Shown: piece by piece, positions 1-11,500 of the stretch
Numbering within the stretch: the first letter of the stretch is position 1
Layout of the letters: the number at the start of each line of letters is the position of its first letter
Assembly: GCA_023079485.1 (NCBI GenBank)
Contig: CM041085.1
Location: 28,939,121-29,003,120 of the forward strand
Origin: Archilochus colubris
Taxonomy: Eukaryota > Chordata > Aves > Apodiformes > Trochilidae
Length of the DNA: 64,000 nucleotides
Reading direction: 5' to 3'
Notes under the pieces: model-generated
What the model saw: only the letters and a program-made list of their open reading frames with translations
Database searches by the model: none
What the model was told of the DNA's origin: nothing
Position numbers and translations under genes: made by a program

Positions 1-749
1 GAAAAATCAGAGACTGCACTCATTCTGGGAAAGGCCACATAATGTGAAATCATCAAAATCATCTTGTCCTTTTTGCTTTTCACTGAAGGGCTGGTTCCAC
101 TGAATGGGAATTTTCAAAGTACCTTGTGTCAGAAGAATTAAAGTTCAGCAGGAACAAAATGAGGCCAGTACTAAACATTTTGCTGATTTAATTTTAATAC
201 ATATCATTTTTATACAGGGATCTTACTTGCACAGCTCAATGGAGCCATGTATTTGAAGAGCACTGCTGATTAATTAGGTTGGTTCAGTATGAATGAATTA
301 GGTGATCTCTATTTTATATCTGTTTTGAAGTTCACTACTGTGAACTTCACCCCATTCAGTGCTTCATCCCGTTTAAAAGACTTATTACTAGCTTTACTTG
401 GGCAGGAAAGGGAATCATTAAAAGCACTGTGCAATTCTCTTGAGTACGGTGGGTTCTGTTACAGATGTATAAATCCAGCTCATTACTCAGCTAAGAGGAA
501 CTGACTTTCTAGGTAGGTTTTGAAAACAGAAGGATCAGGAGTTGGCAGGTGTGAAAATTTGAGTTTTTAAGGACCAAGCCTGAATCCAAGTTCTCTGTTC
601 CTGGGGTGATGTCTTTTTTATATGTACACAATGTGTTTCACTCCTATTTTCTTGAAAGGCTGCAGAAACAACTTAGTTCCATTATTTGGAATATTTACCT
701 CAACACTTGAGTAAAAACAAATTCATGTCTCACTTAGAAACGCAACAAA
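1..749. other. Unique AT-rich non-coding sequence
   Basis: I see no recognisable repeat, RNA gene or convincing exon here. The short open frames are the size expected by chance at this base composition. Confidence 0.6.
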
Positions 750-1210
750 TGTGGAATATGCTAGACTTCCCTTTTTGCTTCAGTTTACTTCCAGTTCAGG
801 AGTTCCTTTATCCAGTCTGATGTTAAATCTACTTGTATTAGAAAATCCTTTTTATCTGAGCAAATCTTATTCCTTAGCAATGAATCTCAGAACATTTTGG
901 AGTGATTGTATAAAGCCATTGCTTTTTCTTCATTGCCCACTAAAGAAACATTTATGATTAAATGGGAAAAGGAACTATCTCATTCTCTTGAGCTGGAGAT
1001 ATTGGACTCAATAATACCCTTCATATGTGTATGCTCTATTTCAGCAAACCTGTTAGAATTGCAATATAAAATTGTAAATCAATGGCATCAAACACCTGTG
1101 AAGATGAGTAAGATTGCAAGCCATTTCTCAGACAGATTTGGAGAAACAGCTCGCAGCCAAGAACTCTTTTACATGTTCTACAGAGTCTCTCCTAAATTAC
1201 CCCAATAAAG
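750..1210 (+). mobile_element. Probable fossil L1-type LINE, C-terminal ORF2 fragment
   Basis: From about 955 to 1205 one frame reads through a pattern that resembles the end of L1-clade ORF2 proteins. It has a W-E-K-E-L start, then a Q-Y-K-I segment followed by Q-W-H-Q-T-P-V-K, and a final stretch ending near S-P-K-L. In L1 families this corresponds to the YK..(R/Q)W..TP block and the later H-M-W-x-C-P-K block. Here the cysteines are lost and the last motif is degraded. About 750-900, in another frame, has weaker similarity to the preceding LP-rich and NP-x-x-x segments, which would need at least one frameshift. The copy is dead and lacks the catalytic reverse transcriptase core and endonuclease. 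L1 relics are uncommon in birds, so this would be old. A chance protein-like match is the alternative. Confidence 0.5.
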
Positions 1211-4200
1211 TCACTTGTTATACATCATACTGAGAAAATTGCCAGCTGCCTGATGTCAAGTACTCAGGAACACGATACATAGGGACACTTGGACTTTGAG
1301 GTATGTGACAGACAACTGGATGTTAATAAAAATCGAGTTACAGGCTACTCAGATGGTTATTTGCAGAGCTAAAAAATCAGACTCTTCTTTAATAATAATG
1401 AAAGTGGATCCTTAAGATTTTGTTCAAATCTGTTCTGTTTAGCTATAACTGCAGGAAATGCATGCTTCTCTCTATAAGATGTTCCTTTACTGATTCCTTC
1501 AGTGACGGTAGGAATAGTTAAACACAGATACTCATAAACACTTCATGGGTTAGAAAGAATGAAAATAAGGAGGAACTTTTTTTTCTTGTCTTTCAGTAAT
1601 CACAATGGTATCTCTTTTAAGCCTGTCATCTTCTGCTCAGCTGATTCTCTTGTAAGGGCTTTCATAATATGAATTTAAAATGAACTGTAGCTTTGTACCT
1701 ACACATATACATCAGTCAAAACTCTTTTTATTTTGGAATAAACTTGTTAAGATTTATATATGTGAAATATCCCTAGACGTAAAAAATGCAGAGTTATTGC
1801 CCAGGCATGCTTTTTTACCTTTGCAGGGTATATAGATCAGTGCAATATAAACACGTGGCCAACAGAAAATACAACATAAAAATATACACCACCCAGCTGG
1901 TGGTATTTCAGCCCCACTCACAGAGCTGACAGTACCCACTGAACACAATTTTTTCACAAGGGTATTCTCCTGCTCCCACAGAGGACCCCAGAAGGTGGTG
2001 GGGGCATATTATTTCTTAATGCATTAATGCGATGACTTTATGCTGCTCTGGAAGGGTGATGGAAGGTCTGCTGCTGGAAAAGGGACTACAGTGTTACCTA
2101 GAAGAATGCATCTAGGAGGAGTTGAAGAATGATCAAGGAAAGGATTAGAGAGAGGAGGAACTCCAAGGAGAGGCACCTGCACAGAAGAGGGCATCACAGG
2201 GGTCAAAGCATCTTATTATGGCTCTGGATTCAGCAGTGTGCAGCAAAAGTTATAAGCGAGTAAGGGAAATGGTGACTTCTTCACTTGGTATCTTTGACTC
2301 GAAAATGGTTTCTTAAAGATGCTTGCTCACATATGAATCATGAATGCTAATTACACAAAATTGCTTGGCCTGTGTTATACCTCAGGTTGTATGACCTAAA
2401 GGTATCTTCTGACCTTAAATTTTATGAATCTGCATTAAGTAGCTGTAAGGAAGGAATTGCAGAATAGGATGCTGTTTCACTGATTTGAATTACAACATGT
2501 ATTTGCATCTTCATTTGCATTTACTGTCTTAAGAGTAACTGTAGTGAATGCAGTTGTGGGATGGAGTTGTCACTGTGGGCTGAAAAGAGGTGAACGTGTG
2601 TTCAGAGAGACCAAGATCACGTTTACAGGATTGACATCTACTAGCACAGCTGTAAAGGGATGTCAGCACTGACAGGCAAAGCTGTGTCAACAGAAGCCTC
2701 TGGTAGAGACACAGATGTACCAGTAAAACTGTAGTTTTACTAATAATATTTTATGCCAGTGATGGGAGGTGATTTTATTCCACTAGCTGAAAATACTGTT
2801 TTGCTAGTGCAGATGTATCTACACTAAACTGCTGAGGATTTTAGTATTCACTGCAAAGCACTCCCCTCAATGATTCCTAAACCTATCAATTTTGTTGGTG
2901 CTGCCAGAAAAAGGGCATGGAAATTGCCCCAGCAACTGTCAGCTTTGTGGTACCATACATGACAGCATTTAAGAGAATGCAGAGAGAGTTTTAGGAGAAG
3001 ACCAGGCTAAATCTGTTGGCCAAATAGTTTTGTCAGGGAGGAGTGTGAAAAGATCAGACTGAAGGAAGTCAGAATAAACAACGAATAACAAAAAGTTCTT
3101 TTTCTGAAATTGTTTCTGTCATCTAAACCAAAGGTTTAACAATACTGGCAAAAATGACACTGGAATAAATTGCACTGACCCCATGGTTTTAGTAATTACA
3201 GCTATACTGGAAAATTCTTTGTGGTGTAGAACAGCTCTCCTAAAATACCCTAGGGGAAAGGATGAAGGGTGATAACAGTTAGCACTCCATCAAGGAGCGG
3301 GGAACGAGGTGGGAACACAACTACTTTGGTCTGCAAGAACAGGCCATCTGTACCAGCCCAGATTAGACTGTGTGACCCACTCTAAAGCTTTGCCTCTGTA
3401 AAGTGTATGTGCTCCTTATTCAGCAGTGGCTATGACCTGCATTTCCAGGGAGTTCCTAGGACGTGGGAGTGCACAACTTCAGCATCAGCCTGGCAGTTGC
3501 AGTCTCTACTGGGCTGGTGCTCAAACGTGCAATTCTTGCTTTCCACAGTTCATGTCTAGTTGCTGCATATTTTGGAAGGGCATGACCACTAATCAACCTT
3601 TACTCCACCTTAATTAAGTTTTGCAATAGTCTATGTCCTTGCTTTTGGGTTTGGGTTTTGTTTTTTACAATAAACTTCTTGAAGTCTTCCAGTACTCTGT
3701 TGCAGCATTTCTCCTTCACTGCTTCTGCAGTTCCAGCAATCATTCTCTTGATCAAAACAGTGACTGGCGGCATGCTAAAGCTTTTACTACATCTGCACCA
3801 CTCCCACCTCAGCCCTTCTCACCAAGGAATTGGACTCAAAGGCTGAACCTCAGGGCATTAAAACAATTATGAGGCAATTGTGGAAGTGATTGTTGGGAAT
3901 GTACTCTCAAGTGAGGTAGTGCTTGTGGGGAGCTAGAGGTGAGGGTTTTGGTGAAACAAAGTGCTGCTCCAAGTGCTTATTGTCTCTCTCCCTCTTGTGC
4001 TGCTGTGCCATTCACATCTTGTGGTTTTGTTTACAGTGCTCACCCAGCACAGGGCTTTTGTTCTCATTTCCAGCATCAAACTTCTGACTCTTTCTTCACC
4101 CATCCCACCATCACTCCTGTAGCTCTGGCCCTCATCACAGCAGCTGTAGTCTCACATGAACACGCAGACAGACATCCCACACCGGACTGCATAGTGCTTT

Positions 4201-5220
4201 GTTTCATTCCTTTGGGAAAACATGGAGGACAGGCAGCGAGGCAGGAAGGTGAGGGAGCTGGGAGGGGCACAGGCACATGTTGGGGCAGGCGCAGCTGGAG
4301 GCCAGGAGAAGCAGAAGAACGGAAAAAAGGATTACAACCTATGCTCTTAGGCTGCACCATGTGCCTCAAACAGGACTGTATTGGCATACAAGAGGCTCAG
4401 AGATAGATGAAGATGCCCCTTTGTCTCCATGAAGTGTTCAAAACTGCATGAGCACCCCGAGGAGACGAGCACAGCTGAGAACACAAGACTGGTCTTCGCT
4501 TCAGTCACTGCACATTCTCACTTGCCCTTTCTGGGGGATTTGGACTCACTCCGGCAGGGGAGAAGGGATCAGCTGCCAGTGGAGGCAGGAGCAGCAGAGA
4601 TCCAAAGTTACTCCTGGAGAAGCTAGCGTTGGAGCAAGCTGTGGGAGTGACAGAGGCCCGCAGCCAGGTGTGTCAGGTGCTACCTGACACTGACCTTCCT
4701 CACACAGCTCAGGGAAGGGAGATACCGCCCGGGTCAGTTCAGAGTGCGGATGAGTGCGGAGCAAGATGTGCAAGAGCAGCCCGCCCACAGCTGGAGGTTC
4801 CATGAAGGCCCCACAGGGCAGAGCTCTGGGGAGGAAGAGACTCCTCTGGAAAATGGCCTCTGGCTGCAACCCCTCACTGAGGCACCGGGGCCAGGAATAG
4901 GTTTTGGGGCATTTGCAGGAGTCTCTTTAGAGAGACTTGGCTAGAGCTGTGCTTGGTGCTGCTGGCGTATGAGATTAAAAATATTAAAAAACAAAATAAA
5001 TTAAAAAGAGCTACAGTGGCTGTACCAGTAAACTCAAGTATCAGTTATATTCATGTGTTGTAAATTTCCCCCACGAGAAATGTCATATTACCACCAGGAT
5101 TCTGGGAGTGTGAACAACATAGATCCCAGACTGCTGTAATACACTTAACATGTGAAATAAGTTAATTCACGTGGAATCCGAAGTTCAGTGGGTATATAAA
5201 CATGTATCTTTAAATTAATT
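1211..5220. other. Unique non-coding sequence, GC rising towards 5 kb
   Basis: No repeat family or coding exon was recognised. From about 3.9 to 4.9 kb the GC content rises and longer open frames appear on both strands, but none resembles a protein family and they overlap on opposite strands. A pair of octamer motifs near 2.5 kb is listed separately. Confidence 0.55.
2501..2520 (+). promoter_or_regulatory. Tandem octamer (POU-type) motifs
   Basis: Two perfect ATTTGCAT octamers lie at 2501-2508 and 2513-2520, in the same orientation and 12 bases apart. The octamer is the established binding site of Oct/POU-domain factors. Two exact copies one helical turn apart are suggestive of a bound element. 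In AT-rich DNA a chance pair is still possible. Confidence 0.25.
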
Positions 5221-5300
5221 CAATCCAGCGCAACACAACGGCCTGCGACCCGATGCTGTTCCTAATGAGCCCAGCACACTTTACAAAAACAATAAATTAA

Positions 5301-5480
5301 CCTAAGCGACCGCCGTGCCAGCCGCAGGAGCTGCCAGGGGCACACGGCCGCGCCGCCCGCCGCTCCGCCCAGCGCCATCTCGTGGCCGCCCGCCGCAGGG
5401 GCCCGGTGGTGCCCCGTGCCCCGCAGCCGTAGGGGCCGCGGTGCCTGCCGGGATCGGCAGCCATGTCGCGCACCGCAGGC
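5301..5480. promoter_or_regulatory. CpG island 1, probable promoter
   Basis: About 27 CpG dinucleotides occur in roughly 180 bases, in a GC-rich block that ends sharply at AT-rich DNA on the left. The surrounding window is strongly CpG-depleted, so this density implies an unmethylated, promoter-like segment. No TATA box is obvious, which is usual for CpG-island promoters. Possible start codons point both ways: one on the minus strand at 5378 and one on the plus strand at 5463. A bidirectional promoter is therefore possible. The island is short compared with typical housekeeping promoters, so an orphan island or enhancer-like island is an alternative. Confidence 0.6.
5302..5378 (-). other. Candidate first coding exon, unidentified
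   Basis: A minus-strand ATG at 5378 begins a short frame in the CpG island, starting M-A-L-G-G-A-A-G-G-A. It continues with leucine- and arginine-rich residues (Q-L-L-R-L-A-R-R-S-L). The composition resembles an amphipathic mitochondrial presequence, with no acidic residues. A GT that could act as a weak splice donor (AG/GTTAAT) follows position 5302, and without splicing the frame stops at 38 codons. I do not recognise the protein. High GC favours Ala/Gly/Arg codons by chance, so this is only a candidate. Confidence 0.15.
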
Positions 5481-5592
5481 AGTGGGAAGGGCGAGGAGGG
5501 GCTTCCCTGGAGACTCCTCCTCCTCCTCCTTCTCCCCAGTCCGTCATTCCATCCCTCCTTGGACTTGCCCGTCGTGGGCTTAATCAGGGTGG
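5463..5592 (+). other. Candidate first coding exon with signal-peptide-like start, unidentified
   Basis: An ATG at 5463, in a fair initiation context at the edge of CpG island 1, opens a frame with a basic N-terminus. Seven consecutive leucines follow (residues about 18-24), like a signal peptide or signal anchor. A good splice donor, TGG/GTAAGA, follows position 5592 and would end the exon in phase 1. The unspliced frame runs on to 5744. The leucines come from a CTC/CTT-rich simple stretch, and an intron-acceptor-like pyrimidine tract plus AG lies inside the frame. The signal-peptide look may therefore be accidental, and no family is recognised. Confidence 0.15.
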
Positions 5593-8500
5593 GTAAGAGC
5601 GGGAGGGCCTTACAGGTGTTAAATGTTTTCCTTCTTTTCCTATTTGGAGTGTGCTGTGCCAGTTCATCTGCCACCGCCGGGCAGCCTGGTGCCCCTGGAG
5701 CTGTGGGGATGTGTTGTGCCTTATGGCACCTGCTGGCCTGGTAACACCGGCTTACAGGGGGAGTTTTTGAGGTAATGTTTTCCCCTTTACCTGCACATGC
5801 ACCTCTTGTTCTACTCAAAAGTTAAGCGTTGTTTTTTTTTTTTTTTTAATTGTTTTATTTTTTATAAAAGATACGCCATTAAAGCCCCACATCATGGAAC
5901 TTGACAAACGTATTGTCTGTAGAGAAATGCTTGTAGGAGTAGGAGTTACAAATCCCACCGTACTCTGAAGGAGTATAAATGGATAAAAAATGGAAAGACT
6001 TTAAAAAATGTATTTTGGGCACAAAGATAACAAAAGTGAACGTTTCAAAGGGTTACAAACACCAATGGAAAATCATCAGAAGAATTAAACAGAGTATTGG
6101 TTTTATCACACCTCGAGCGCTCTATTTATAAGACCCTTACTATTCTATAGTAAGAGCTCTCAGAAAATATTGTGGCCTTGCGAAATTGCAGCCATTTTCT
6201 CCCTGGATCTGGAAGGGCCATGGAATCCTTGCTTTATTCTGCATTTGGGAGGCATTTTTTGTTTCCTGATGAAGGTCTGTGGAGCAAGTGGGGAAGAAGT
6301 CATGATACAGCTGCTCCAAAAGGCAGCATTGCTCTGTTTTTCCACTGTTGAATGAAGTTAATTGTACAGCTACGATGACAGTCTTGACAGGTGATGCTTT
6401 CACTGGTGTTTTGCAGTCTTAGGATAAACATCTTAATTTTCATAGGATTAAAAAACTTTCCACGTTTGTAGTGACAGGGTTAGAAATGCTACTGAAATAC
6501 AGGCCTCAATATCTGTAATGCAGGAAGACTCAGATAGTGGTTGCTTGTTTTTCAGTCTCATAATTAGGATAAAATACTGTACTACGGAAGGTGTCCAACT
6601 TCTAATTTTGTAATTTCCTGAGTTTGCACCGCTACCTGAGACTGTGCTTTATCCTAGTTCAGTAGTGGACAGGAGTGTCATGCACATGAGAACATGTTGA
6701 TGCTCACAGAGGTATAAACCTCCTGGTCAGACAGTCAGTATTATTTTCCCTCACAGGATGTAGCAGCCCCTCCAGTGTCCACACTTCTGAAACCAGAAGC
6801 CACTGCCTGGCATGGCCACTTCTCTCAAATCGCCAGGGCTCAAATTTCTGTCCTTGCTTTCTGCCATTCCTAAACTGCTTGTGTGCTGTTTCTTCCCTCA
6901 TGTAGGCTGCTGACCCTTGAAGTAACAGAGGTGGTTCTACATTGTACCTGTTAGGTACAGTCTAAGTGAAAAGGACAAAGTGGGCTTAATGCTTTTTCCA
7001 TGATCCTCTGTGTGTACATCTATGTGGATGGCCCAAGACTTCTGCATATCTCATTTTTGAATAGGAAAGAAATATTTCATTTAATGTCTTAGAAAGAAAT
7101 CGCCTACATGTGTAGAATAGCTCTATACTATACTCTGACTAGAGAGCAGGGCTTTCTCTCCTGGGTTTTATAAAATGTACTCAAAATGGGGCCCAGAGAG
7201 AAAATCAATGACTGGAGACACTAGACGCTGATTTAGAGATAAATTACAGATATAAATATTACAACCAATATGGATGTTTGTCCCTTGTATATACTGTCTG
7301 TGGTGCCTTAATCTTTAAGCCTAAATCACATCAGAGATTCCTGAGCATTCCAAAATAGGAAATATTACATAGCTGATAAGGAACAGAAAGATTCTGAGGA
7401 ATACAACTGCCTTCTTGGGTATGTATGGAAGCCATGATTGTAGAGAATGAAAAACAAGTTCATGGAGGTCAAGCTTTTTCCCCTTTTTAAAAACAAGCAC
7501 AACCTGAAAGATGGTGTAAGTTTGATAATTCAAATAGCTCAAGTGCCTTTCTCTAGGAGTTGGAGGAAAGAACATCTCCATACTGCTGCCACTTACATCT
7601 GTTTAAAAATAGACAACACAAAGACTCAATATATTCCTGATGTGTCTTGCACAGTGACTACAACTTTGATGGTTTATGCCATGTCCAAAACAAAAAGACT
7701 TCTCATACTTTCTGCTCTTAACAAAAGTTTTTTTCTGAACTGAGTGTACTTGAAAAGGAAAGGAGCAAAAGCACAACTGAAACTAAGCCATATTGTTCTC
7801 CCTACTCTAATTCAGCTGAAAGAATATCACTTCCCAGCTGAAATCTTGAGACAATAAAAAAGAGATCCTTCTGTAAGACTGGATTTTTTGCAGACACAGT
7901 ATGTGAGGAGGAATATTTTCCCCAACATTTTCTTTGTACAGTGTCTTTTTATGTGGCTATCATGTAGATAACAGCAGGGAATTCCACTTAAGTAGATCCT
8001 TAATGGATTTAACTAATGGTTTCTTTGTGATGCTCTCAGACAGTTCTCCTGTAATGTGGATCCTCTAAATATTTAAATCCACCATTGAAGCGTTTAATAG
8101 GAAGAAAGTCTCCTACCAGTAGAATAAAGAAAAGGCTTTCAGCTGGAAACAATACCAAAGCAAAATCTGATTTGTACAACTTCATCAAGAATCTAAGCCC
8201 CCTTACTCTCTGAGGCAGCTGATAAAACAAGGACCTGAGGTGCCAGGTAAACAACAAGCAGTCATTTGTATACTGAGACAATCTCTGTCCTTTCCTGTTT
8301 TTCTATGCCCTCCATTATTTTTGAGTTCTGTTTGTATTGATTAACAGTTTGAGGGAACAGTAAAGCTGGTAAATTAATAGTGCTACTAATTGTTGATACA
8401 GGGTAACTGTCTAAACCAGGGGCTCATGAAATCTTGAAAGTAGTGGATGGGTTAACCTGGGACTCACCTCCTTTTTTGTCTTTCTTCTGACACTTCCTCA

Positions 8501-11500
8501 AAGTAATCTTACTTATTGTTGCATCCATTATCCTCTTTTTTTATTCTTTTTACAAGTTGAGCCTGATGTTTCTCCAGCTCCATAAAATATTTGAGCTGAA
8601 AGGAAAAACCTTTTAGAAATCTACTTCATGTATTGTCAAGACCCAATTTTTTCTCTCCTGTTTCTTACTTGGGAGGAACAGTCACTTCAGAAACTAATGC
8701 TTCTCTTAAAGCTGTCTGCTTAGCCCTGGATTTTACCATGTTTCCCTTACACAAAGAACAAAATCTAGTCTTTTCAATCTAGATTGTTTCTGAAAATGAC
8801 AAATAATAGAAAAATAAAGGCTCCCTGTAGCTTGCATTCAATGGAACAAAAACATAGAGCTGCAATTGCCCCACGGCTGCTTTTATGGTATGTAAGATGC
8901 ATCCCCTACCTTTTGAATACTAAGGACTCCTCAAAAGGAATAAATATCACTTTTAGCTAAATACATCTTTTTATTCTTCTCTGCACAGTTTGGGCAGAGA
9001 AGTTTATTTCTGCAGATTATATTAATAAATCTGTATTCTGCAATCAATTCACAATCCATATTGTCTAAATCCATCTGTAACTTATTCCATATCTAGCCTC
9101 TAAACAGACACTTTTATAAAATTTCCTATCTGTTATTTCTGTGATACAATTAATTTCTGTCTATCAGCTACTTGCTATTACCACATAGACAAGCATCTAA
9201 AACCATTCTGATTTTCTTTGTGCACAACTGTGGCATAAATAATACACAATATAATCAACAAAGTTTCTCACTTGCTATGGGAACTGGGCATCCAGAAAGG
9301 ATACATTGGACTAACTTATCCACCTGCATTTGGCTGTAATGGGTACGTTCTATAATAAAATGAGCATGCACTTAGGTTTTCCTTTTTATTGCATCTGAGT
9401 ACTGTTAGGGATAACAGAGAACTATTAGCATGTTCTTCTCACGCTTGTACTTTTATGTTGCATGGATACACTCGAAGGCTCAAATTAAAGGCTTCCTTGC
9501 TATCCTGCAGCTGCCAGAAATGAAGTGCCTGTTTTTAAACCAAGTGCCTGATTCTTTGTGACTCCGTATCTCCTGCAGTTATTTAAAGCAAAAAAAAGTC
9601 AATGGAGAATGACAGTTGGATATTAACATCTATGTAAATCAGTAGAGATGCTGAACTGATTGCATTTTGTATCCCCTTGCAGAGCAGAGTATGACTACCT
9701 CAAGTCAAAAGTTGGGTGGAAATTATTTCAGGTGAAGAAAAACTGTAATGAGTGAGTACACGGGAACTGCTGTTACTTAGATCCACTCAAACTTTTTTAT
9801 CCAGGTGCCTGTGTATGCTACTTGCATAGTGGTTAGAACACACAATCCAATTATTAAATTCCTAATAAAGGCCATGTAGGCATCTAACTCCTGTTTGTGG
9901 CTTTCAAAACCTCCTAATAAGTTCTTACCTATTATTCTAATGTATTTATTATTTTAAATGTTGCCTATTTTATCCACAAGAACAAATAAAGGTTATAGTA
10001 CTGATTTGGATTGGTACAGGATCAAATGCCTCCAAAAAGAGTGTTATTTTTAATTTTATTTTTTTTATAGAAGCCCATCTGTGAATTGCTGCTTTGTGCT
10101 GACCCACCGTTTATGCAGCTTTTGCCCAAATCTATCACAAAGACAAAGCTCTTTAAATGGCTTAAAAGTAGTTTGTAAGTGTTGCAGGCATTCAGTCAAA
10201 TTAGTCACTTAGTCAAATCATCCTTTCAACTGGTGCTTTCGGCAAATGGTTAAAACAGCATTTAAGGAAGGACCAGGTGTGTGATCTAATGCCTGAAAGC
10301 AGCTCATGCTCAATGACATAATCCTAAGAATAAATGTATTGTAAGTGTATGGCCAAACACAAGAGAATATCTGTCATCGAGTAGCTGGAAGTGCCACATG
10401 GTTTTTGTATCATTGTGCTTCAGCTGGAGTCACTGAGACTTGTGCAACACTTTTAGCTCCTTCTGAGAAAAATACCCACTTACTTACTTCAGCATTTCCT
10501 GGATCCAGGTCAGATGTTTTAAGAAATCCTTAACTAGCAGAAGTAAAATCTTGCTGGATGACTTTTCGTCTAGATGGAAGAAATAAAAAATTCACAGAAA
10601 TTTAAATATTCAGTTTCTATGGCATATGTTCAATGGGTTGTGAGACAGTGCCACTGGCCATGTTCCAGCAGTATAGCTGAAGAGACAGAGGACACTGGGA
10701 GTCCTGGGATCAATATCTGGGCCCCTAGGTGGTACACGAAGCCAGGCCTCTTTATATCCTGTTTTTACTACTGTATTAAGATAATGTACAGCATAGACAT
10801 TTGGAAGTAAAAAATGGGAGAAACAAAGTTGTAGCTGTGGTCTCAGAACTCATGATCAAAAAATACATACCTCATTTAAAGATTATTCCAGCTTTCTCCA
10901 AGAATTTCTCTTGGACTAGCTCACATTCTTCATCCCTACTTCTGTCTTCCCTGAATGTGTGCAGTTCTGTCATTACTGTTTTTCAAGGTAACTTTTAACT
11001 GGACTCACTGTCCTTGTCTTAGTCCTTGTTCTTGCTCATCAGAGCTTGTGCAGGAGTTCCTTGTTTGTTGATATTTCTCTTCTCCCGGAGTATGGTGTGT
11101 CTCCATTTACAGTTTAAACTAGCACTTAAATGGAGTGTCAGATCACTTCTGGAGACTGGGCCTAAAATAAACGGTTATACTCCATGAAAAGCTGCAGCAA
11201 CCTTTTGACCCTGCTCTTGCCTCTTTTCAGAGGCATGTTAGGAACAGCTGTGTATACAAATTGAACGTACTCTCTATTTTCTAACCCTTTACTAAGATCC
11301 ATCTTGGTGTCTGTGTGCTCGCTGCAAGGCAATGACTTTATAAATCCATCCTTTCCTGCTAATCCCAAAACTAACTTCTCAGCTTTCTTGGCACAGTTTC
11401 CTGGCTTTCCCACACCCATTATGAAAATCTGCAGGTGCTCCCCCTCTCTCCTGCACATCACTTCCCAAGCACCCTGCATTATTCCTTTCACTGGTGAGCC

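Noticed and set aside
5297..5818. 173-codon minus-strand open frame across CpG island 1
   Set aside because: Same GC-richness effect, no family resemblance, and its ATG lies in AT-rich DNA outside the island.
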